Assembly: GCF_000952155.1 (NCBI RefSeq)
Contig: NZ_JYON01000001.1
Span: 454,664-518,663 of the forward strand
Source: Aliterella atlantica CENA595
Lineage (GTDB): Bacteria; Cyanobacteriota; Cyanobacteriia; Cyanobacteriales; Chroococcidiopsidaceae
DNA: 64,000 nt
Reading direction: 5' to 3'
Within the stretch, counting starts at the first letter, position 1. Each line of letters begins with the position of its first letter. The notes beneath the pieces were generated by a model. It was not told the origin of the DNA, ran no database searches, and saw nothing but the letters and a program-made list of their open reading frames with translations. Both the position numbers and the translations under genes were made by a program. Of this stretch, positions 15,899 through 24,224 are shown one piece after another.

Positions 15899-16251
15899 GG
15901 CGCATTACTCTGCTCGATTTCGCTAGTCTCCAGGGTGGGATTATCCCTTGCTAATTTCATCACCCCTACCAACATTAGTGCCTGAATCGAAAAGCCGATA
16001 ACGATCGCCGTTAAGATTACTGCTTGGGGAACCGGATCGGCGTAAGTGTCTGTTTTACCATCGGCAAGAATCGGAGTAAATAAGCCATCCCGCGATGCAA
16101 TTAGCACGTAATAGGCAATTACCCCCGTACTCATCACATCCATTGAGATGATTTTCATCACCAAATTGTTCTTGAAGATGATGCCGAAAAATCCACACAA
16201 GATAGTTGCAAAAACACACGCTTCTAACATGGCAAGGATGACAAAATGCAC
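15895..16251 (-). CDS. mrpC: MrpC subunit (NuoK-like) of the cation/proton antiporter
   Basis: The product has three membrane helices with CGFFGIIFKNNLVMKIISMD and PQAVILTAIVIGFSIQALML, the MnhC/NuoK signature including the conserved Glu-free helix seen in cyanobacteria. It starts with GTG 16251, eight bases after the antiporter stop. An internal ATG at 16230 (MLEACVFATI) is an equally good start and gives 111 residues. No clear Shine-Dalgarno precedes either start. Confidence 0.85.
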   Translation of the reverse strand: MHFVILAMLEACVFATILCGFFGIIFKNNLVMKIISMDVMSTGVIAYYVLIASRDGLFTPILADGKTDTYADPVPQAVILTAIVIGFSIQALMLVGVMKLARDNPTLETSEIEQSNAP

Positions 16252-16258
16252 TTAATTT

Positions 16259-17653
16259 TTAGGTTTTACTTACCGCCGTTGCTTCCATTGAGGGTTCGCC
16301 ACCTGTAGGTGGTTCCTCAGACTGTCCAAAAGCGACTCGGAGGAAGGGCGGTGCGAGGAAGGTAGTCAAAATCACCATGATGATGATGGCAGCTTCTAAG
16401 GGTTTGTCGAGTACGCCACTAGCAGAACCAATGCCTGCAAATACTAGCCCCACTTCACCGCGCGGAATCATACCTACCCCAATTGCTAGGCGATTAATTC
16501 CTGGTTGACCGAAGACCGCCCAACCCGTAGCAACCTTACCAACGATCGCCACGACAATCAAAAATACGGCGATCGCCAAGCCAGCGCGGTTTTCAGGGAT
16601 TAACGGATTGAGAACGCTTAAATCTGCCCTCGCGCCAACGGTAACAAAGAAGATGGGAACTAATAGATCGGCGATCGGTTTTACCAGTTCGTCTAACTCG
16701 TTGCGGGCATCAGTTTCGTCTAAAACTAACCCAGCGGCGAAAGCTCCTAATATTGCTTCTAGGTGAATTGCGTTGCCTAAAAACGCCATGAAGAAGGCAA
16801 AGATAAATGCTGGAATGATAATATTGCCACGAGTTTCGAGCTTGTTTACAAGGGCAACAAAGGTTTTGTTGAAGATGCTACCTAATAGGATCGAACCGAG
16901 CAAAAATGCAGTTGCGCTCACAATTAAGTAAATTACATTCATGACATCGACTTCACCTGTTTTGGCTAAACTGGCAACTACTGCTAGGACAATGATGCCT
17001 AACACATCATCAATCACCGCAGCGCCGACAATAATTTGCCCTTCCTTCGACTTGAGCCGACCTAATTCAGACAGCACTTTGGAAGTGATGCCGATGCTAG
17101 TTGCCGTCAAAGCCGCCCCAGCAAAAATTGCCGGAATCGCCGCAACATTGAACAGCATCATTAGCCCAACTGTACCTACTGCAAAAGGAACAGCCACCCC
17201 AACAAAGGCGACAATCGTTGCTTGAGTGCCGACTGCCTGCAACTGGCGTAAATCTGATTCTAGTCCAATTTCAAACAGCAAAACGATCGCTCCTAGCTCT
17301 GCTAGCACCGAAATTACTTCGCTTTGGGATTGGAATACGCTATTTAATGCTTCTGGCGTTAGTCCGTTAATCCATTGCAGAACAGACATCACAGCCGAAT
17401 CAGTAGCTTGCAGCCCACCTTCAGGAAAAATCACTAAATGCAAGGCAGATACGCCGATAACCACTCCAGCAACCAGTTCGCCCAAAACTGGCGGAAAATC
17501 TAACCGTTTTGACACCTCAGCACCTAGTTTGCTGGCAAAATAGATTGCCACGAGGCTTAGTAACACGCCAGAGGAAACAATTGGCGCATTTTCTGCTTCA
17601 GCAGTTGCTAACAAAGGAGGAAATAAAGGCGCGATCGCAGAAATAAAAAACAT
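16259..17653 (-). CDS. CPA2-family Na+(K+)/H+ antiporter (NapA/KefB-like) heading the Mrp operon
   Basis: The 464-residue protein has about 12 membrane helices. Key spots are FPPVLGELVAGVVIGVSAL, LLFEIGLESDLRQL, TATSIGITSKVLSELGRL and VGAAVIDDVLGIIVLAVVAS (the ion-binding Asp-Asp pair of NapA-type electrogenic antiporters). It has no C-terminal TrkA-N domain, unlike KefB/C. The Mrp subunits follow 7 bases later. In cyanobacteria such an antiporter accompanies Mrp clusters that lack a full MrpA. It should exchange Na+ for H+ at the plasma membrane. Confidence 0.85.
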   Translation of the reverse strand: MFFISAIAPLFPPLLATAEAENAPIVSSGVLLSLVAIYFASKLGAEVSKRLDFPPVLGELVAGVVIGVSALHLVIFPEGGLQATDSAVMSVLQWINGLTPEALNSVFQSQSEVISVLAELGAIVLLFEIGLESDLRQLQAVGTQATIVAFVGVAVPFAVGTVGLMMLFNVAAIPAIFAGAALTATSIGITSKVLSELGRLKSKEGQIIVGAAVIDDVLGIIVLAVVASLAKTGEVDVMNVIYLIVSATAFLLGSILLGSIFNKTFVALVNKLETRGNIIIPAFIFAFFMAFLGNAIHLEAILGAFAAGLVLDETDARNELDELVKPIADLLVPIFFVTVGARADLSVLNPLIPENRAGLAIAVFLIVVAIVGKVATGWAVFGQPGINRLAIGVGMIPRGEVGLVFAGIGSASGVLDKPLEAAIIIMVILTTFLAPPFLRVAFGQSEEPPTGGEPSMEATAVSKT

Positions 17654-18071
17654 GAGTCAGGGTTTTTCTAACGACAAGTTCAAATCAAATTGCCTGTAGG
17701 ACGGGCGGTTGCGCGTCCTTACTAACAATCGTTCTTTAAACAGTAACAACTTTGCTATACGCATGGTCAACCGTTTGACGCAGAGCTTCAGTGCGGTTGG
17801 GGTGCAAGCGAAAATAGTTGGTAAGCGGGTAAATTCAAGCTAACTAGAAATACGATAGTGTTTGTAGTGTTAAAGAAAGCCTATTTGTTGAGTATATCCC
17901 TGGAATTGATATTGAATCGACATGAATAACTAAAAATAATTACATTAACATTTATGCTCAGAAGTAATCGCATTTAACGATGCCCATCACTTGCCGCTAA
18001 TGAACTCCTGCTCCCAACAGAAAACCTGAATATGCTTGGGTGTATGGGCGTAGTTAGATAAAGAGCTAGAC
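17654..18071. other. Leader region of the Mrp operon with a small hairpin
   Basis: No gene is supported. A hairpin lies at 17698-17719 (AGGACG and CGTCCT around a 10-base loop, extendable with a bulge). It looks like one of the dispersed GGACGGGC-type palindromes of cyanobacterial genomes. The promoter of the antiporter-mrp operon should be here, but I see no clear boxes. Confidence 0.45.
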
Positions 18072-18291
18072 TTAATCCTCGATAGCCTCAACACCAAGTT
18101 GCCGCAGTGGTAATTGGAAGTTCTCGTCTTTTGAATCCTCTCTTGATTGTTTCGGTTTCGCCAATTTCATAAAGACTAATCGAACCATCCTCAATAGTAA
18201 AGATTTGCTCAATTGTCGCATCCGCCAGCAAATTGCCTTGCAAATCTCTGCCGATCTGATGAGCCGTAACGACATTTCGACGAGTTTTCAT
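18072..18291 (-). pseudogene. Small hypothetical gene with an apparent frameshift
   Basis: The frame from ATG 18291 reads sensibly (MKTRRNVVTAHQIGRDLQGN, then FTIEDGSISLYEIGE). It then turns into low-complexity residues and stops at 18088. The neighbouring frame over the last ~70 bases gives a natural-looking end (ENFQLPLRQLGVEAIED, stop at 18072). One indel within about 18130-18165 would join them into a protein of about 70 residues. It may be a true pseudogene or a sequencing error. No family recognised. Confidence 0.45.
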
Positions 18292-18816
18292 CCATCTCGA
18301 ATTTCAACGTCTTAAGCTGCACTTGAATACTCTTAAAACGACTTGTTGGGCTGCTGCCCCCGACTGCTGGCTTCGCGAAGCTAGCGATCTAAAAACCATA
18401 GAGAATCTCTATAGAGACAAAAACTTTTTTCTCGATCGTCCAATAAATACTACTACCCGAAGTAGCGTACAGTTAAAAATATTCAAATGATTTAACTATT
18501 GGGATTTATCGTAGACGTGAGATTAGTTTGAGACTCAATTTGACCAAACATCAATTAATCGAGGTGTCCTATCATGACTTAGTTTTTCAGGGATTGAAGT
18601 CGCTCGGCAATCATTCTCGGCAGTCTGTTGTTGAGACATATTTGAGTGCGCGATCGCAGATGCTAGATTCCATTTTTCAGCCAATTTTATCTACAGCCGA
18701 CCCTTTCTATGAAATGGGTTGCTTATAGTTATTTCGCTCTAGTGAAGCACCTCACTCTTGCTCTCTTTAGCTATTGAAAGTTCATTTATTGCAATCCTCT
18801 TCATCAGAGGAGGCAC
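18292..18816. other. Upstream region of sbtA, possible carbon-regulator site
   Basis: This gap holds the sbtA promoter region. TCAATT (18535-18540) and ATCAAT (18550-18555) are 9 bases apart. This is close to the TCAATG-N10-ATCAAT site I recall for the LysR-type regulator NdhR/CcmR, which controls sbtA in model cyanobacteria. A perfect palindrome GCTTCGCGAAGC lies near 18371-18382. A 66-codon TTG frame at 18528-18728 exists, but nothing supports it as a gene. Confidence 0.4.
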
Positions 18817-18828
18817 AAGGAGGTATTC

Positions 18829-19959
18829 GTGGATTTTTGGTCCTTTTTTTTAATGGACTTTGTTAAGCAGTTGCAGTCCCCAACACTCGCCTTTTTGATT
18901 GGTGGGATGGTCATTGCTGCTCTCGGAAGTGAATTGGTAATTCCCGAGTCGATTTGTACGATCATCGTCTTTATGCTGCTCACCAAAATTGGTCTGACCG
19001 GTGGAATTGCCATCCGTAATTCCAACCTGGCGGACATGGTGTTACCCACGATCAGTGCTGTAGTAGTAGGGATCCTTGTTGTCTTCATCGCGCGTTATAC
19101 ATTAGCCAAGCTGCCGAAGGTCAATGTCGTCGATGCGATCGCAACTGGGGGGTTGTTTGGAGCCGTGAGTGGATCCACTATGGCTGCTGGTCTGACGGTA
19201 CTGGAAGAACAAAAAATTTCATACGAGGCATGGGCTGGCGCACTCTATCCCTTCATGGATATCCCAGCGCTTGTAACGGCAATTGTTGTAGCCAACATTT
19301 ATCTCAACAAGAAGAAGCATATTGCAGCAACCCAAGCTACCAAGCAGGAGTATCTCAGCAAGCAGCCTGTTGCGGTAGGCGATTATGCCGATAAACAGGA
19401 TTATCCCAGCAGCCGCCAGGAGTATCTCAGCAAGCAGCAGGGTCCTGCGGCTAATCGGGTCAAGATATGGCCGATCATCGAGGAAAGCCTTCGGGGTCCT
19501 GCCTTATCGGCAATGTTGTTAGGACTCGCTCTTGGCATATTCACCCAGCCGGAAAGTGTCTATAAAAGCTTCTACGATCCCCTCTTTCGCGGCTTGCTTT
19601 CGATCTTGATGCTGGTCATGGGTATGGAGGCTTGGTCAAGGATTGGCGAACTGCGCAAGGTTGCCCAGTGGTATGTCGTGTATAGCGTGGTGGCACCGTT
19701 TATTCATGGGCTGCTCGCCTTCGGTCTTGGCATGATTGCCCACTACACCACGAACTTCAGCATGGGCGGCGTTGTGATTCTGGCTGTCATTGCCGCCTCT
19801 AGTTCAGACATATCAGGTCCGCCCACGTTGCGAGCCGGCATCCCGTCAGCCAATCCCTCCGCCTATATAGGCGCGTCCACAGCCATCGGTACGCCAATTG
19901 CGATCGGCTTGTGCATCCCGTTCTTCGTCGGTCTCGCTCAAGCGATCGGCGGACTCTAA
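18829..19959 (+). CDS. sbtA: Sodium-dependent bicarbonate transporter SbtA
   Basis: SbtA is the high-affinity Na+/HCO3- symporter of the carbon-concentrating mechanism. The 376-residue product has the two inverted halves of the fold, with SPTLAFLIGGMVIAALGS and TKIGLTGGIAIRNSN in the first and a Ser-rich SSSDISGPPTLRAG motif in the second. ATGGLFGAVSGSTMAAGL lies in the core. The central cytoplasmic loop (about 160-215), which meets SbtB, carries the heptapeptide QEYLSKQ twice (173-179 and 197-203). Start GTG 18829 has a perfect AAGGAGG at 18817-18823. The base composition is richer in G+C than the flanking genes. Confidence 0.95.
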   Translation: MDFWSFFLMDFVKQLQSPTLAFLIGGMVIAALGSELVIPESICTIIVFMLLTKIGLTGGIAIRNSNLADMVLPTISAVVVGILVVFIARYTLAKLPKVNVVDAIATGGLFGAVSGSTMAAGLTVLEEQKISYEAWAGALYPFMDIPALVTAIVVANIYLNKKKHIAATQATKQEYLSKQPVAVGDYADKQDYPSSRQEYLSKQQGPAANRVKIWPIIEESLRGPALSAMLLGLALGIFTQPESVYKSFYDPLFRGLLSILMLVMGMEAWSRIGELRKVAQWYVVYSVVAPFIHGLLAFGLGMIAHYTTNFSMGGVVILAVIAASSSDISGPPTLRAGIPSANPSAYIGASTAIGTPIAIGLCIPFFVGLAQAIGGL

Positions 19960-20012
19960 TCCCAGACGGGTCGCGGTCTGTCGGTGCTACGTTGGCTTGG
20001 CAGACCAAGTAG

Positions 20013-20043
20013 ATCGATATAATCGATATACAAGATCGATATA
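20013..20043. repeat. Three copies of ATCGATATA between sbtA and sbtB
   Basis: The nonamers lie at 20013-20021, 20022-20030 (directly adjacent) and 20035-20043. They end 7 bases before the sbtB ribosome-binding site (AAGGAGG, 20051-20057). Each holds the palindrome ATCGAT. They may be a regulator site or a small tandem duplication. Confidence 0.6.
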
Positions 20044-20044
20044 G

Positions 20045-20398
<354 letters not shown>

Positions 20399-20743
20399 AT
20401 TGAGACGACGCAGACCTCAAAAACTGGGGGCGTAACTACCCGCCGCTAATCGCAGTACAGCTATAGCGGGGGCATCTTGGGGGGTTAGGTGATGTTTCTA
20501 CTAGAGAAAATCTCTTGCTGTTCTCAAGAAGCCTTTAGATGGTAGATAGCTTCAATAGCTAACTAGCAATCAAAATAACTTACGAAAATCTATATTTGCG
20601 TAGTTGACATCGATTACTTAACGATTGACTGCTAATAATGTAATGCTCTAGAGCGATCGCAACTGCACATCTAAAACTTACCTTGGCGCTTTGAGCAAAA
20701 CCATATAGCATCAAAAGTGTAGGACTAAGTAGGAGCATCATCC
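20399..20743. other. Intergenic region after sbtB
   Basis: The composition returns to A+T-rich here. One HIP1 site lies near 20654. A GCTATAGCGGGGG stretch occurs near 20460, but I see no convincing hairpin terminator. An AGGAG at 20731-20735 serves the next gene. Confidence 0.45.
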
Positions 20744-21223
20744 TTGCTAGACGAACAAGCTAAAAAAACTATGCTGCGGAAAATCCCTCACGGGCTTTAT
20801 ATCTGCGGGGTCAAAGATGGGGAAGAAGTCAACGGCTTTACTGCAAGTTGGTTGATGCAAGCTTCTTTTAAGCCACCTTTGGTCGTCAACTGCGTCAAGC
20901 AAGACTCCAAATCTCACGCCATGATTAAAAACAGCGGTGTTTTTGCTATCAGCTTTCTAGATGCAGAACAAAAGGACATAGCACAAAAGTTTTTTCAACC
21001 TCAGCGTCGAGTCGAAAACAAGTTTGACGATGTAGAATTTTACCCCGGCGAAACAGGCTGCCCGATTATTTCGGATTCTTTGGGTTACATTGAGTGTCAA
21101 GTTGTTGGGGCAATAGAAAAAGGCGATCATACCGTTTATGTTGGTGAAGTAATTGCTGCTGGGGTTCACCGCGAAGGCGAATCTCTCCGCCTAGAAACTA
21201 CAGGTTGGCAATACGGAGGCTAG
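20744..21223 (+). CDS. Flavin reductase-like domain protein (DIM6/NTAB family)
   Basis: The 159-residue product has the FMN-binding split-barrel pattern: GLYICGVKDGEEVNGFTASW, then QASFKPPLVVNCVKQDSKSH, ISFLDAEQKDIAQKFF and VYVGEVIAAG. Proteins of this family reduce flavins with NAD(P)H or act as the reductase partner of monooxygenases. In cyanobacteria similar domains form the C-terminus of flavodiiron proteins, but this one stands alone. TTG is the start, with AGGAG 8 bases before it. Exact partner unknown. Confidence 0.82.
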   Translation: MLDEQAKKTMLRKIPHGLYICGVKDGEEVNGFTASWLMQASFKPPLVVNCVKQDSKSHAMIKNSGVFAISFLDAEQKDIAQKFFQPQRRVENKFDDVEFYPGETGCPIISDSLGYIECQVVGAIEKGDHTVYVGEVIAAGVHREGESLRLETTGWQYGG

Positions 21224-21235
21224 TAATAGTTTTGA

Positions 21236-21333
21236 GTTTTGAGCCACTAAATTAGCTCAAAATTCAAGACCATTTAATAATATAGTTTTGAGCCAGTGAA
21301 TCAGCTGAGAATTAAAGACTATCTAACAATTAA
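21236..21333 (+). repeat. 49-bp imperfect tandem duplication containing a terminator-like hairpin
   Basis: Units 21236-21284 and 21285-21333 match at 38 of 49 positions by hand count. Unit 1 contains TTTTGAGC and GCTCAAAA around a 10-base loop, a terminator-like stem just after the flavin reductase stop. Unit 2 keeps the left arm but has lost part of the right arm. Confidence 0.6.
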
Positions 21334-21352
21334 GTTTGATGCGAGACTATGT

Positions 21353-21706
21353 ATGCCGTTAATTAAAGTTCAGACTTCTGTTGCTCATACTGATAAATCT
21401 GAAGTAGAAACATTGCTGAAAAATCTTTCCGCTAAGTTGTCTAAGCATTTAGGTAAGCCGGAAAGTTATGTGATGACTGCGTTTGAATCGAACGTGCCGA
21501 TGACATTTGCAGGTACTTTAGAGCCAGCGTGCTACATCGAGATTAAAAGCGTTGGCAATATGAAACCAGAGCAAACTAATACGATGAGCCAAGATTTTTG
21601 TCAGCAAATTAACCAAGCGCTAAATATAGACAAAAATAGAATTTATATTGAGTTTGCCGATGCTAAAGGGGCAATGTGGGGCTGGAATGGCTCGACTTTT
21701 GGTTAA
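21353..21706 (+). CDS. MIF-family tautomerase-like protein
   Basis: The 117-residue product starts Met-Pro (MPLIKVQTSV). In this superfamily Pro2 becomes the catalytic N-terminal base after Met removal, which fixes the start at ATG 21353 and not at an upstream in-frame codon. The rest (SKHLGKPESYVMTAFESNVP, CYIEIKSVGNM, NRIYIEFADAKGAMWGWNGSTFG) follows the macrophage migration inhibitory factor/phenylpyruvate tautomerase layout and normal length. The physiological substrate in cyanobacteria is unknown. Confidence 0.88.
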   Translation: MPLIKVQTSVAHTDKSEVETLLKNLSAKLSKHLGKPESYVMTAFESNVPMTFAGTLEPACYIEIKSVGNMKPEQTNTMSQDFCQQINQALNIDKNRIYIEFADAKGAMWGWNGSTFG

Positions 21707-21753
21707 CTACAACTGGTAAAATACCTTTGCTCTAGATGTAAGTTTTATTCAAT

Positions 21754-22047
21754 ATGAACTCAGATACTCAAGCAACTACAGGCGCAGATGCTATCGATCG
21801 CGCGATTGCTAATGGGATTGATTTTGATGGTTCTCCTATCCCCCCAGCCAAGCTAGAACTCTACAACAAAGTCATGGCGATTGAAGCAGGTAGGCAGCGC
21901 AGCGGAGTATCCAATACAATGCGATCGCGAATTGTCCGCATTGGTGCAAAGCATATTTCTCAAACAGAACTCAACCAGATGCTAGTTGATGCTGATTTTG
22001 CCCCTCTCAAAGACAAGGAAGTTGCTTTTTACTACGGCGGCAAATAG
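21754..22047 (+). CDS. Conserved cyanobacterial hypothetical protein (97 aa)
   Basis: The soluble product begins with a polar N-terminus, then IDRAIANGIDFDGSPIPPAK and GRQRSGVSNTMRSRIVRIGA, and ends FAPLKDKEVAFYYGGK. The pattern looks well ordered and similar to small proteins found across cyanobacteria, but I cannot name a family. It stands between the tautomerase and Ycf23 genes, all in the same direction. Function unknown. Confidence 0.65.
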   Translation: MNSDTQATTGADAIDRAIANGIDFDGSPIPPAKLELYNKVMAIEAGRQRSGVSNTMRSRIVRIGAKHISQTELNQMLVDADFAPLKDKEVAFYYGGK

Positions 22048-22127
22048 CTAATTTTGCTAGAACCTAGTTTAAAAGTTCGGGTAATGTCAGAATAGACCTT
22101 ACCCTTTTTTGTAGTTGGAGACTCATC

Positions 22128-22877
22128 ATGACAATTCATTCATCTTTGCAACAAGCTTTTGATTCTCGTCAAGCACTCAAAGTCATTAGCGGTTTGCATA
22201 ATTTTAACCCCGATCGCGTAGCTGCTACTGTGCGCTCTGCCGATCTTGGTGGTGCTACTTTTGTTGATATTGCCGCCGATCCTGAATTAGTTCATTTAGC
22301 TAAAAGATTGACAAATTTGCCTATTTGCGTGTCAGCAGTTGAACCAGAGTTATTTGTGCAAGCTGTAGCTGCTGGCGCAGACTTGATTGAAATTGGTAAC
22401 TTCGATAGTTTTTACGCCCAAGGCAGAAGATTTGAAGCGGCTGAAGTATTGGCTTTAACATACCAAACGCGATCGCTATTGCCTGATATTACTTTATCGG
22501 TAACAGTGCCGCATATTTTGGCACTAGACTTGCAAGTACAACTAGCAGAAGATTTAGTCAAAGCTGGCGCAGACATCATTCAAACCGAAGGTGGAACGAG
22601 CAGCACTCCCGCACATGGCGGCACGTTAGGATTAATAGAAAAAGCAGCCCCTACCTTAGCTGCTGCTTATGAAATTTCTCGCGCTGTATCAGTTCCCGTA
22701 CTGTGTGCTAGTGGTATATCGAGCGTTACAGCACCACTTGCGATCGCATCAGGAGCCGCCGGAGTAGGCGTTGGCTCCGCAATCAACCAACTCAACAGCG
22801 AAGTAGCAATGATTGCGGCTGTACGCTCCTTAGTTGAATCGCTAGCAACTGCAAGCCGGAGTCGGGCTGTTGTTTAA
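22128..22877 (+). CDS. ycf23: Ycf23/DUF561-family TIM-barrel protein
   Basis: The 249-residue protein matches the DUF561 family, known as Ycf23 in red-algal plastids. Landmarks are ALKVISGLHNFNPDRVAATV, GATFVDIAADPELV, GADLIEIGNFDSFYAQG, TVPHILALDLQVQLAEDLVK, GADIIQTEGGTSS and the phosphate-binding-like VLCASGISSVTAPLAIASGA. The fold resembles phosphate-binding TIM barrels, but the reaction is unknown. Length is normal and the start is ATG after a purine-rich GGAGACTCATC. Confidence 0.9.
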   Translation: MTIHSSLQQAFDSRQALKVISGLHNFNPDRVAATVRSADLGGATFVDIAADPELVHLAKRLTNLPICVSAVEPELFVQAVAAGADLIEIGNFDSFYAQGRRFEAAEVLALTYQTRSLLPDITLSVTVPHILALDLQVQLAEDLVKAGADIIQTEGGTSSTPAHGGTLGLIEKAAPTLAAAYEISRAVSVPVLCASGISSVTAPLAIASGAAGVGVGSAINQLNSEVAMIAAVRSLVESLATASRSRAVV

Positions 22878-22880
22878 TTA

Positions 22881-22991
22881 GAGACAAGGGGTGCAGGGGG
22901 TGCAGAGGGTGCAGGGGAAACATAGAAGATTAATGCGCTTACTCTTCTTCTTATCTCCTTGTCACCTTGTCTCCTTGTCACCCCATCTCCT
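22881..22991. repeat. Short tandem heptamer-type repeats with complementary halves
   Basis: The left part reads GGGGTGCAGGGGGTGCAGAG with three near-copies of GGTGCAG. The right part reads CTCCTTGTCACCTTGTCTCC with alternating CCTTGTC heptamers. GAGACAAGG (22881-22889) is the exact reverse complement of CCTTGTCTC (22965-22973). This resembles the short tandemly repeated repetitive sequences of cyanobacteria and could fold between the two convergent genes. Confidence 0.6.
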
Positions 22992-23005
22992 TATGCGAGC
23001 AGCAT

Positions 23006-24130
23006 TTAACTCAAGCAATCTTTGATACTATAGACAACTTGCTCCTGTTGTTCTACCGAAAGCTCAGGAAACATGGGTAAAGATAAGACTTCGCGGCTAG
23101 CTTGCTCGGCTATTGGTAATTGCCCTGATTGATAGCCAAGATGTGTATATACAGGTTGCAAATGTAGGGGGATGGGGTAATAAACCATCGAACCGACTCC
23201 TTGCTGCTGCAATTGCGATCGCACTTCATCGCGCCTGTCTGCCAAAATCCTCACCGTGTATTGATTCCACACGCCTTGAGAATCAGCTAATTGTTGAGGT
23301 GTAATAATTCCTGGAATGGGACTGAGTAATTCGTGATAGCGATGGGCGACTGCTTGACGCGCTTGGTTCCACTTATCTAAATAACGTAGTTTAATCTGCA
23401 AAATAGCTGCTTGCAGAGCATCTAAACGGCTGTTAATGCCAACTTCTGTATGGTGGTAGCGATCGCTCGCTCCATGTACCCGCAACCTCCGCATAATCTC
23501 GGCTAGCTCAGAGTTGTTAGTTGTGACTGCACCGCCATCACCGCAAGCACCGAGGTTTTTAGTCGGGTAAAAACTAAAAGTGCCAATATGTCCGATGCTA
23601 CCTACTTTCTGTCCCTGCCATGAAGCCCCAGTAGACTGAGCGCAATCTTCAATTACAGCTAGCTGATGGGCTTCGGCGATCGCCATAATTGCTGTCATAT
23701 CTGCTGATTGTCCGAACAGATGTACTGGGATAATTGCCTTAGTTTTGTTTGTAATCGCAGATTCTACCTGCTGGGGGTCAATATTAAAGGTTTGGGCATT
23801 AATATCTACAAATACAGGCTTTGCACCTACAGCATCAATGGTTTCTGATGTAGCAAAAAAGCTAAAAGGCGTGGTAATGACTTCATCGCCCGCACCAATG
23901 TTTAAAGCCCGCAGTGCTAAATAAAGCGCATCAGTTCCAGAATTACAGGCTATACACTCTGACACACCTACATAATCGGCAAATTGCTGCTCAAAACCTT
24001 CAACCAAAGGACCGCCGATATAACCGCAAGAAGATAGTACCTGTAAAACTGCTGTGCTAATTTCTGCTTCTAACGTGGCGTACTGTTGCTTTAAATCGAG
24101 GGGAGGAATAAAGTTCACGCTTTGACCCAT
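23006..24130 (-). CDS. DegT/DnrJ/EryC1/StrS-family PLP-dependent aminotransferase
   Basis: The 374-residue enzyme should transfer an amino group to a keto-sugar nucleotide. The PLP Lys is K191 in SFYPTKNLG. The cofactor Asp is in VIEDCAQSTGA (about 160-168), and SGTDALYLAL and GDEVITTPFSF are standard landmarks. Such enzymes make amino sugars for surface polysaccharides. No sugar-nucleotide genes adjoin it, although the polysaccharide cluster lies about 15 kb away. It starts at ATG 24130, divergent from the permease gene at 24225. Confidence 0.88.
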   Translation of the reverse strand: MGQSVNFIPPLDLKQQYATLEAEISTAVLQVLSSCGYIGGPLVEGFEQQFADYVGVSECIACNSGTDALYLALRALNIGAGDEVITTPFSFFATSETIDAVGAKPVFVDINAQTFNIDPQQVESAITNKTKAIIPVHLFGQSADMTAIMAIAEAHQLAVIEDCAQSTGASWQGQKVGSIGHIGTFSFYPTKNLGACGDGGAVTTNNSELAEIMRRLRVHGASDRYHHTEVGINSRLDALQAAILQIKLRYLDKWNQARQAVAHRYHELLSPIPGIITPQQLADSQGVWNQYTVRILADRRDEVRSQLQQQGVGSMVYYPIPLHLQPVYTHLGYQSGQLPIAEQASREVLSLPMFPELSVEQQEQVVYSIKDCLS

Positions 24131-24141
24131 AAGTTTTAATC

Positions 24142-24193
24142 GTAAGATTAATCAAACCAAATTTTGTATAACAAGAAAATCTTACCGTAAGAT
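24142..24193. promoter_or_regulatory. Palindrome ATCTTAC-C-GTAAGAT and a matching half-site between divergent genes
   Basis: A 15-bp perfect palindrome occupies 24179-24193, and the half-site GTAAGAT also occurs at 24142-24148. Both lie in the 94-base gap between the aminotransferase and the permease, next to a TATAAC box near 24167. This is the shape of an operator that could serve both promoters. Confidence 0.5.
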
Positions 24194-24224
24194 ATTTAGA
24201 CTCCAATATAGGAGAATTTGAGCC

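Noticed and set aside
18528..18728. 66-codon frame upstream of sbtA
   Set aside because: TTG start, no ribosome-binding site, no recognisable similarity, and it covers the likely regulatory region of sbtA.
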